DNA from: Nitrospiraceae bacterium
GTDB lineage: Bacteria > Nitrospirota > Thermodesulfovibrionia > Thermodesulfovibrionales > Dissulfurispiraceae
Assembly (NCBI GenBank): GCA_003170655.1
Contig: PMYY01000087.1
Span: forward strand, 152 to 5,996
Direction of reading: 5' to 3'
Length of the DNA stretch: 5,845 bases
Under the pieces are notes generated by a model. That model did no database searches, was not told where the DNA came from, and was given only the letters and a program-made list of their open reading frames with translations. Shown piece by piece: positions 1-5,317 of this stretch. Every line of letters starts with the position of its first letter. The stretch's first letter is position 1. Made by a program: the position numbers and the translations under genes.

Positions 1-491
1 AATATGACCGCCGGCTGGTAATTGGCACTGTACAGTTTCCGCGATGACTGTATCTTGCAATCAACTATCCGGGCTATAGCGAATCTTTTGATAGTTTCGA
101 TCTTAATCTGAATCGGTTCTAATTCCGGCAGGAACTGCCGACAGCTGGATTTTGAAAACGGATCATCACTCCTGCGGCTCCAGCCATTAACGTCTTGCTC
201 AGCCGGTGACCAGAATGAGGTATGTTCCGTAAGAATATAGTAGACCCCGTACATCTCCCGGACGTCATCGAGGCCGATATCGCCCCACACAAGCTTTCTG
301 CCGCTGACATCAAAAATGCTGGCGTTCTTGCAAAACATTTTGCTGCGCGGCAGAATCTGTCCCTGACGCATGGTTATCCGACTGCGCCTATATTTCTGCA
401 GCATTTCTTCATCAATTACATATCCGTCATCCACAAATGATACTGCGTTTTTCAGGCTTTCATCCTCCGGTACCATCACAAAAACATCCAT
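1..491 (-). CDS. Hypothetical protein, C-terminus cut by window edge
   Basis: An open frame of 163 codons runs from ATG at 491 to the left edge without a stop, so the C-terminus is missing. The start is firm: AGGAGG lies five bases upstream (497-502), and the frame is closed by a TAA at 527-525 just before it. The protein begins MDVFVMVPEDESL and looks soluble, with no signal peptide or membrane segment. It has aromatic-rich stretches (VYYIL near residue 83, SFWS near residue 92) and a Ser/Arg/Asp-rich patch around residues 100-115. I do not recognise the family and assign no function. It is the last visible gene of the PIN-domain cluster. Its first 16 bases overlap the end of the 75-residue ORF, which suggests translational coupling. 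That it is a real gene rests on length, codon-like composition and the ribosome binding site. Confidence 0.75.
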   Translation of the reverse strand, partial: MDVFVMVPEDESLKNAVSFVDDGYVIDEEMLQKYRRSRITMRQGQILPRSKMFCKNASIFDVSGRKLVWGDIGLDDVREMYGVYYILTEHTSFWSPAEQDVNGWSRRSDDPFSKSSCRQFLPELEPIQIKIETIKRFAIARIVDCKIQSSRKLYSANYQPAVI

Positions 492-703
492 AGCTTCCTC
501 CTGATTATAAAAAGTATTGTTCTGTTATTGATTAAGCTACGATCCGCATCGATAGCCATATGCAGATCGAAATCATCCGCCTTGCGTTTTATTGGATAAT
601 ATTGAGGCAGGCTGATCAGCCGCTTCAACGTTACTTCCTGTATTTCTCCCCATGCCGCCTTTGACTGTTTCAGCTTTCCTCTTTTCACTGATTCTCCGGC
701 CAT
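476..703 (-). CDS. Small ORF, 75 aa, unknown; may not be real
   Basis: The ATG (703-701) follows directly on the TAG stop of the PIN gene (706-704), in the same reading frame, and the ORF ends at TGA 478-476 inside the start of the next gene. The product would be basic at its N-terminus (MAGESVKRGKLKQSK), mixed charged in the middle and hydrophobic/basic at the end (ILFIIRRKLWMFL). No family is recognised. There is no good Shine-Dalgarno of its own, so translation would need stop-start reinitiation after the PIN protein. Alternatively it is a chance open frame filling the gap between two real genes, or a C-terminal extension cut off by the amber codon. The local DNA is AT-rich (about 30% GC in one sampled 60-base line), which weakens the coding case. 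Confidence 0.4.
   Translation of the reverse strand: MAGESVKRGKLKQSKAAWGEIQEVTLKRLISLPQYYPIKRKADDFDLHMAIDADRSLINNRTILFIIRRKLWMFL
497..502 (-). promoter_or_regulatory. Shine-Dalgarno site fixing the start at 491
   Basis: The minus strand reads AGGAGGAAGCTATG, a full consensus Shine-Dalgarno five bases before the ATG. It lies inside the 3' end of the preceding small ORF. It is the best evidence that the edge-truncated hypothetical protein is translated. Confidence 0.8.
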
Positions 704-1192
704 CTAGTCCATACTGAGTGGATATTCCTCGGCCCGGATGCCATATGATCTAGTGATGTGACGCATTCTTTTATCGTTAGTTAGCAGGACAACGGTATAA
801 TGCCTATTTTCCTCTTGAAGCTGAAGCGCCGCCCCGACTATACGATTGTCAGCCCAGCCTTCAAGTTCACTAACCGGCAAGTACCTTTTAAATATTCGAA
901 CGAAGGCACCTGCGGACTTGATCGCACCGAAGGCTATGTTCTGCCGGTACGCTAAATCGTCCAGAGTGCGAGCTGCCTTCGCGGCTGCATCGGCTTTTGT
1001 TGTAACAGTGCTCAGTTGCAGCCCATTAAGTTCTTTTTTTACAGCAATCGGCACTATTATCCGATGCGTACCAAGTTTGCAAAAGACGTCTGGATCATTG
1101 ATTACCACAGATGTATCCAAGACATACACAATCTCCATCTCCAACTCTTCATCCAGACTGCTTTGGCTGCTCTGTTTGTCGTATCCCTTCAT
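704..1192 (-). CDS. PIN-domain nuclease, PhoH2 N-terminal type
   Basis: This is a 162-residue stand-alone PIN domain, the Mg2+/Mn2+-dependent ribonuclease fold of VapC toxins and of the N-terminal half of PhoH2-type proteins. The four expected acidic residues are present: D26 in YVLDTSVV, E54 in VPIAVKKEL, D115 in WADNRI and D140 in LTNDKRM. The patterns DTSVVINDPDVF and NDKRMRHITRSYGI resemble the PIN part of PIN-PhoH fusions more than classical VapC. The PhoH ATPase half is absent, and what follows the stop does not resemble it. The chosen ATG at 1192 has a strong GAGGAGA four bases upstream (1197-1203). The PIN fold itself starts at Met19 (codon at 1138-1136), so the first 18 polar residues may be a tail or the start may be internal. 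It is the first gene of the left cluster. Cytoplasmic RNA cleavage is inferred from the family; the target is unknown. Confidence 0.85.
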   Translation of the reverse strand: MKGYDKQSSQSSLDEELEMEIVYVLDTSVVINDPDVFCKLGTHRIIVPIAVKKELNGLQLSTVTTKADAAAKAARTLDDLAYRQNIAFGAIKSAGAFVRIFKRYLPVSELEGWADNRIVGAALQLQEENRHYTVVLLTNDKRMRHITRSYGIRAEEYPLSMD

Positions 1193-1408
1193 TGATTCTC
1201 CTCTTCAACCACTGTTTTTTTACTCCTAACATTGGAATAGCTCCAACCAAGGAAAAAGTAAACAGCCAGCCGCAATTACTTAGCGTCTTTGATACATTTT
1301 CTCGTTGGGCATGCATGGTCTCACAAGATCGATGATTTACGGGAAGAGACTATTGTTGATCCGTCGTAGATGTTGTCTCAAAACGCGCCTTGATCTGACT
1401 CGCTGAGC

Positions 1409-1516
1409 ATCGATGAGTCCACCCTGAAATCTCTACGGTGGGCGATTATTTACTTTCGACGCTTTTTTCTAACCTCGCATCGAGAAATGTTTCGACGCTT
1501 ACTCGGAGTCATCGAT
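1409..1516. repeat. Interrupted inverted repeat flanking the direct repeats
   Basis: The 12-base arm 1409-1420 (ATCGATGAGTCC) pairs with 1505-1516 (GGAGTCATCGAT) at 11 of 12 positions. The enclosed 84 bases hold the two TTTCGACGCTT copies and a CCACC/GGTGG hairpin. A folded RNA or cruciform could form; the pairing potential is seen, the function is not known. Confidence 0.4.
1454..1500. repeat. Direct repeat TTTCGACGCTT, two copies
   Basis: TTTCGACGCTT occurs exactly at 1454-1464 and again at 1490-1500, start to start 36 bases. Between the copies lies CTCGCATCGAG, a small inverted repeat with four-base arms. The spacing is near three to four helical turns, so a protein-binding pair is possible but unproven. 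Confidence 0.5.
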
Positions 1517-1561
1517 AGAAGTCATCCTTAATATATTGATGGGTATAATTGGAAAGGATCA

Positions 1562-1581
1562 GTGTTCGATTCTCGAAACAC
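1562..1581. repeat. Hairpin, eight-base-pair stem with one bulge
   Basis: GTGTTCGA pairs with TCGAAACAC around a TTC loop, leaving one bulged A. No T-run follows on either strand, so it is not a standard intrinsic terminator. It lies 13 bases after a lone TATAAT (1544-1549, plus strand) that has no acceptable -35 box. Confidence 0.4.
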
Positions 1582-1801
1582 CCAGGGAATCCACACCGTA
1601 ATAGAGTAAAAGCTTAATGCTGGGCGGACGGAAGGCTGACTGCAGAATAGAAATGTCGACGAAGATCCGAGTCCGAAGTCCTACTGAGAAAGAAAAGACA
1701 GAATTTGCCATTTTTTCCCCTTCCCATGATCCTAATCTGTCCGTGGATGTTCTTCGGCTTTCATCCTAACTATTTTTCAAATAGGCCACATAATCTCACT
1801 A

Positions 1802-3181
1802 CTACTGTTTCCTGGTTGAATCTAATGCATTCCCGCTAGGCTTGGAAGGCGCTGCAAATGGTTGTGGATTGCTCAGGCCCTTGAAATAACGTTTGCGGGT
1901 AGACAGATTGACCCCTGTGTACGTCATGCAACCCAGCAACGTCCGCTTCCATGGGGTCATGCCAAGGAATCGTTTCATTATGGCGCCCGTAGAATAGGCT
2001 TGTCTGTTCAATCCGGCGTAGCCGCTAATGAGTTCTTCAACCGTCATGCCCTTGGGCTGGTATAGAATCGTATCAGGAGGATGACCCTGGAGCCACCAGT
2101 CATGCTCAAACAACCGGCCTTCGTCTGAGAGTCGCTTATATAATCGCGTTCCGGGATACGGAGTAAGAATCCTCAGCTGGACGACATCCATATAGCTTTT
2201 CATTATGAAGTCATAGGTTTGCTCGAACACATTTTTATTTTCGAAATCAAATCCGAAAACAAAGGAACCCAATATTCCGAATCCTTCGCCATGAAATCTA
2301 CGCATTGCCTCATAAAAATCTATTTTCAGGTTTCTTATTTTCATCACCTCATCCTGCGTTGTCTTCTGTATCGATTCAAACCCGATCAAAAGCCCCAGAC
2401 ACCCGGCCCGATTCATCAGTTTGAGCAGTTCCGGGTCCTCTGCCAGCGATACTGTACCCTGCGCCAGCCATCGCTTCTTAAAAGGTATCATTTTAGTAAA
2501 GAGCTCTTTAGCTACCTTTCGGTTCAGTCCCAGTGCGTCATCGACAAAGAAGAGGTGCGGGGAATCAATAGACTCTATCTCGGCAATAACCTCCTGAACC
2601 GGCCTGACCCGATATTGCTTACCCAGTGTCGAGCCGATGCAGCAGAATTCGCAATCGTTCGGACACCCCCGGGATGTCTCGATGCCGATAGGGACCGGAA
2701 TAGGATTATAGCCCGTATATTTCGCTTCAGGGGAAAGCTTTCGCTCTGGCATCGGCATACCCTTCAGATCTGTCAGTTTACCTGCTTGATATATTTTTTG
2801 CAGCTGACCCGCAGCGGCCTCAGATACAAGTCGCGGCCATACACCCTCCGCTTCCCCCACTACTACTGCGTCTGCATGCTTTAAAGCTTCTTCAGGCAAT
2901 ACAGTTGGGTGTATTCCTCCCATCACCACCTTCACCCCCTTCCGACGATAGATGTCGGCGATATGATAGGCTCTAAGCGCAAGTTCGGTCAGGACAGTGA
3001 TGCCAACTAAATCCACATCTTGATTGATATCATCAGGAGCAAATACCTCCTCGACAAGTGTTATGTTGTGGCCAGGCGGTGTAAGCGCCGCCAGCAGTGG
3101 CAGATTTACCCTCTGGAACTTGAAGGGACTGGATAAAGCGTCTTTGCGTTCTTCATGCGGTGCGATAAGTTTTATTTTCAT
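1802..3181 (-). CDS. B12-binding-type radical SAM protein, intact copy
   Basis: The protein has 459 residues. Residues about 1-140 form a Rossmann-like cobalamin-binding-type region, with the family pattern VVMGGIHPTVLPEEAL at 86-100 and VVGEAEGVWP at 107-116; the DxHxxG cobalamin-ligand motif is not seen. The radical SAM core follows: the 4Fe-4S motif C173-x3-C177-x2-C180 in SRGCPNDCEFC, then FFVDD at 211-215, IGFES at 266-270 and the TPYPGT turn at 340-345. The C-terminal tail is Ser/Pro-rich. Class B relatives often methylate unactivated carbon using SAM and methylcobalamin, and some act on lipids such as hopanoids; here the substrate cannot be told, and HpnP or HpnR is not claimed. The ATG at 3181 has AGAGGAGG four bases upstream. 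The gene ends with consecutive in-frame TAG, TAG and TGA. It lies 166 bases after its broken paralogue, probably in one transcription unit with it. Confidence 0.88.
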   Translation of the reverse strand: MKIKLIAPHEERKDALSSPFKFQRVNLPLLAALTPPGHNITLVEEVFAPDDINQDVDLVGITVLTELALRAYHIADIYRRKGVKVVMGGIHPTVLPEEALKHADAVVVGEAEGVWPRLVSEAAAGQLQKIYQAGKLTDLKGMPMPERKLSPEAKYTGYNPIPVPIGIETSRGCPNDCEFCCIGSTLGKQYRVRPVQEVIAEIESIDSPHLFFVDDALGLNRKVAKELFTKMIPFKKRWLAQGTVSLAEDPELLKLMNRAGCLGLLIGFESIQKTTQDEVMKIRNLKIDFYEAMRRFHGEGFGILGSFVFGFDFENKNVFEQTYDFIMKSYMDVVQLRILTPYPGTRLYKRLSDEGRLFEHDWWLQGHPPDTILYQPKGMTVEELISGYAGLNRQAYSTGAIMKRFLGMTPWKRTLLGCMTYTGVNLSTRKRYFKGLSNPQPFAAPSKPSGNALDSTRKQ

Positions 3182-3347
3182 TGTTCCTCCTCTAATTATT
3201 GCCTGGCTATCAATGAGGTGCTACCCATCGCGTTACTACACAAAGTCAGCGTGCATTATTGCTTGTATCAGAAGCCTCGGTTGTCGGACTCACATCCAGA
3301 CCACAAGATTTATCTATATCAGAAAAGAATATTCTCCAGACCTCCTT
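3182..3347. other. 166-base gap between the two radical SAM genes
   Basis: The gap lies between the stop of the broken copy and the start of the intact copy. It holds the intact gene's ribosome binding site at one end and an orphan AAGGAGG (3341-3347, minus strand) directly after the upstream stop. No intrinsic terminator, cobalamin riboswitch motif or clear promoter is seen, so read-through transcription from upstream is plausible. Confidence 0.5.
3186..3193 (-). promoter_or_regulatory. Shine-Dalgarno site fixing the start at 3181
   Basis: The minus strand reads AGAGGAGGAACAATG. The strong site four bases before the ATG lets this gene be translated independently of the damaged gene upstream. 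Confidence 0.75.
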
Positions 3348-4729
3348 CTAACCAGAGTGTAAGCCGTAGTCAGCAAGATAGGCGGCGGACTCCTTCAGGG
3401 ATTTATGAACGGCTGTCTTCCCAAAGAGGCCGATCGCTGCGTAGTGGAAGTTCATTCTTGCTAGATGCCCGAGAATATATCTCCATGAATAAAAACGACC
3501 CATCGCCATTAAGGTCTCCATCTGCAGGGTGATCGGGGACATGAGCTGGGGTCTGAAAACTACATGCTGGACATCATATTTACTCCAATCACGATGGAGA
3601 AGTTTTCCGCTCCCCATTATATCGTTAAAAAGCGGTGTTCCTGGTAGTGGTGTAAGAATCAGGAACTGTACCGTGTCTATCCCAAGGCCTGTTGCAAAAT
3701 CAGCAGTCCTGCGAATGGTATCGAGATCGTCGGTGATCGCCCCAAGGACGAACATTCCGTGGATATGAATACCGTGTTCTCTGACCGTCCTTATGCAGGA
3801 AATGATATCTCCACGATTCTATTTTTTATTGTATACTTCAAGCGTTGCGGGATTGATAGATTCAAAGTCGATGTACAAAGTATGGCAGCCTGAGTCAGCC
3901 ATCAGGCGGAGAAGTTCCGGTGATCTTGCAACATCTGTCCTCACCTGGGCAGACCATCGCATCCTAATTCCCTCTGCAATCATGCCACTTAGGATTTCCT
4001 TAGTCCTTTTTTATTAGCTGTAAAGTTATCGTCAACAATGAATTTTGTAGCCTTGGATGCTGATGCCACATATTTAAGTTCATTCAACGTCGTCTCAACA
4101 GATTTGAAACAGAAGTTCCTTCCGAACATCCCGATGACAGAGCAGAACGTGCAGGCAAAGGGACAGCCTCTCGATGTCGAAACAGGATAGGTATTTGACT
4201 GGGTCCAGTTATGAACAAGGGAGAAGTCAGGTTCGGGGAGAATGTCAAGGTCTTCAATAAATTCTCTGGAGGGGTTGTGGACATTAATCCCGTCTCTGTC
4301 ACTGTACGAAAGCCCTTTGATAAGCCTTAATGCCGGGATTCCTCTTTCTAGGTGCTCAAGCAGTTCGACAAGGGAATGCTCACCTTCTCCCCGTATGACA
4401 AAGTCTGCATATTCTAAGGATTCATCGGGCATAAACGTGGGATGTGCGCCACCCATAATCACCGGCATCCCCAAGGCTTTAAATCGTTTCCCCATTGCGT
4501 ATGCCTTTATAGCCGTGGACGTTATGGTCGAGATGCAAACGACGTCAGAACTCTCAATGAATGACCAATCGAGTTCGGCAATGTCCTCAATAAATGCCTT
4601 TACTTCGTATCCCTTTTCCCGGAGAATGGTAGAAAGCAACACGGCACCAAGTCTCGGTATGGGAAACTTGCTAAAGATATGCAGCCCGGGTGAGCCTGCT
4701 TCGATAAATGATATTCTCCTGATAACCAT
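3348..4729 (-). pseudogene. B12-binding-type radical SAM paralogue, frameshift plus amber stop
   Basis: Two fragments belong to one gene: 4729-3989 (246 codons) and the frame leading to 3348. Repairing one base at the A6 run (minus 4012-4007) gives 460 residues, against 459 in the neighbouring intact copy. The N-terminal part has IMGGAHPTFMPDESL (91-105) and the cluster motif C189-x3-C193-x2-C196 in SRGCPFACTFC. After the shift, NKKRTKEILSGMI lines up without gaps with NRKVAKELFTKMI of the paralogue. A TAG then falls at codon 304 (3821-3819) after YNKK, and Gly of the GFES motif is Asp288. The C-terminal half, including LTPLPGTPLF, is otherwise well kept. The ATG at 4729 has only a weak AGGA, placed too close. 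Full-length protein cannot be made without both recoding events; a truncated 246-residue product would keep the cluster cysteines but lack half of the barrel. Decay looks recent. A sequencing error could explain the A-run but not easily the amber. Confidence 0.85.
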
Positions 4730-4740
4730 ATTCCTATAAC

Positions 4741-4769
4741 ATTATATTTAATACAACCATTCCATTCAA
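4741..4769 (-). promoter_or_regulatory. Sigma70-like promoter of the radical SAM pair
   Basis: On the minus strand, TTGAAT (4769-4764), a 17-base spacer and a perfect TATAAT (4746-4741) lie upstream of the ATG at 4729. Eleven bases separate the -10 box from the start codon. Transcription would therefore begin about four to six bases before the ATG, giving an almost leaderless mRNA, which agrees with the poor Shine-Dalgarno there. Confidence 0.6.
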
Positions 4770-4812
4770 CGCAGTGGGTACTTGTCACTGATGATTTCCG
4801 AAAGTAGCTGAC

Positions 4813-5148
4813 TTGTCAAGAACTCATATCCTCGGTGCGACAATCAGGAAGGACAGAGCGTCATCGGTTGAGTTGCTTGAGATATTCGCAAAGCTGCAAG
4901 CAATTGTTAATTCAAAAGATGGTCTTTGGTGGAAGATGATAGACCTTGCCAAGACCGACGATTACCTTATTATTTCCGATTTCTGCTGGAAGATTCTCAA
5001 AAAGCTTGACGTGCTTGAAGCGGACTTAAGACCGACAGCAGAGATTGCGGCACTACGGGAGGCAATCTTAGGGCTGAATCGTAATAATGCGGAAAATGCT
5101 GAAACAAAAGAAAGCGATAATGGCGCAGAAGCGAATCGTACCGCATGA
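4813..5148 (+). CDS. Hypothetical protein, 111 aa
   Basis: This is an open frame of 111 codons if translation starts at TTG 4813; the frame is open back to 4795 and no ATG or GTG lies near the front. An in-frame TTG at 4873 is an alternative. No proper Shine-Dalgarno precedes 4813, so the start is uncertain and the gene may have lost its true 5' end. The product looks cytoplasmic and helical: ELLEIFAKLQAIV near 21-33, GLWWKMIDLA near 37-46, then FCWKILKKLDVLEADL, and a polar Asn/Glu/Ala-rich tail from about residue 90. The family is not recognised. It is divergent from the radical SAM pair and convergent with the peptidase gene, so it is its own transcription unit. The ordered hydrophobic pattern favours a real protein. 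Confidence 0.55.
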   Translation: MSRTHILGATIRKDRASSVELLEIFAKLQAIVNSKDGLWWKMIDLAKTDDYLIISDFCWKILKKLDVLEADLRPTAEIAALREAILGLNRNNAENAETKESDNGAEANRTA

Positions 5149-5171
5149 AACATGTTCATTAATTCATATAC

Positions 5172-5189
5172 TCCGCAGCTTGCTGCGGA
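5172..5189. repeat. REP-like hairpin TCCGCAG-CTTG-CTGCGGA
   Basis: A perfect seven-base-pair stem with a CTTG loop lies 23 bases after the hypothetical gene's stop. No T-run follows, so it is not a standard terminator. CCGCAG-CTTG-CTGCGG hairpins next to TTCAT sequence recall short dispersed repeats of some deltaproteobacterial and related genomes; this link is from memory and is inference. Confidence 0.55.
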
Positions 5190-5192
5190 CAC

Positions 5193-5294
5193 CTTGCGTC
5201 TTCGAGGTCCAGGGTGTCGCAGCTCGTAGAGCGGAGACCCTCTGGTCAAGTGCAGGGTATATACCCTGTACGCGAAGTGCGAGGAAGGCGCAAG
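5193..5294. repeat. Large multi-arm inverted-repeat structure
   Basis: The outer arms CTTGCGTCTTC (5193-5203) and GAAGGCGCAAG (5284-5294) pair over 11 positions with a single G-T. Inside are three smaller arms: a hairpin closed by GCTC/GAGC (5222-5232) with partial pairing of flanking CCAG/CTGG (5209-5212, 5242-5245), a perfect 16-base palindrome (5253-5268), and CGC/GCG (5271-5281). The overall shape is cloverleaf-like. It sits between convergent genes, where a bidirectional terminator or folded RNA would be reasonable, and at the change to GC-rich sequence. No function is assigned. Confidence 0.5.
5253..5268. repeat. Perfect palindrome CAGGGTATATACCCTG
   Basis: This is a perfect 16-base palindrome, extended to 20 bases (5251-5270) with one G-T pair. 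As DNA it could be the operator of a dimeric regulator; as RNA the stem would have to open an AT-rich loop. It forms the middle arm of the larger structure. Confidence 0.6.
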
Positions 5295-5317
5295 CTAAGC
5301 GACGTGCCGACCGAGTT

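Larger units (their letters stand above)
1193..1801. other. 609-base intergenic region with repeats, no convincing gene
   Basis: No ORF of useful length with a ribosome binding site is seen between the radical SAM stop and the PIN start. Both neighbours point leftwards, so this region should hold the PIN cluster promoter, but no clear one was found; the best candidate (TTTACT, 17 bases, TATTCC) is weak. The region contains an 11-base direct repeat, an interrupted inverted repeat and a hairpin, listed separately. A 55-codon minus-strand ORF (1149-1316) overlaps the PIN start and is discussed under findings. Nothing resembles a known riboswitch or RNA gene by eye. Confidence 0.6.

Noticed and set aside
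846..1229. Plus-strand open frame of 127 codons
   Set aside because: It is antisense to the PIN gene, whose catalytic residues are all present in the opposite frame.
1544..1549. Perfect plus-strand TATAAT as a small-RNA promoter
   Set aside because: No acceptable -35 box at 16-18 bases, no extended -10 TG, and only a hairpin downstream with no T-run.
1768..1790. AT-rich hairpin after the radical SAM stop as terminator
   Set aside because: The CTATTT/AAATAG stem is weak and no T-run follows, so it does not qualify as an intrinsic terminator.
2219..2884. Plus-strand open frame of 221 codons
   Set aside because: It lies wholly antisense to the intact radical SAM gene, has no ribosome binding site and no recognisable motifs. 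It is a shadow of that gene's codon pattern.
3341..3347. AAGGAGG directly after the stop of the broken radical SAM gene
   Set aside because: No ATG, GTG or TTG with an open frame lies at a suitable distance downstream, so it does not mark a gene.
3182..3347. Cobalamin riboswitch upstream of the intact radical SAM gene
   Set aside because: Considered because of the B12-type product, but no B12-box-like element or convincing fold was found by eye.
5217..5247. tRNA-like D-arm (AGCTC-GTA-GAGC)
   Set aside because: The D loop is far too short and no T-arm (GGTTCGA-type) or matching acceptor follows. It is part of the larger inverted-repeat structure.
5193..5300. Integron attC site
   Set aside because: The inverted-repeat shape is similar, but the RYYYAAC and GTTRRRY end boxes are not seen and no integrase is present.
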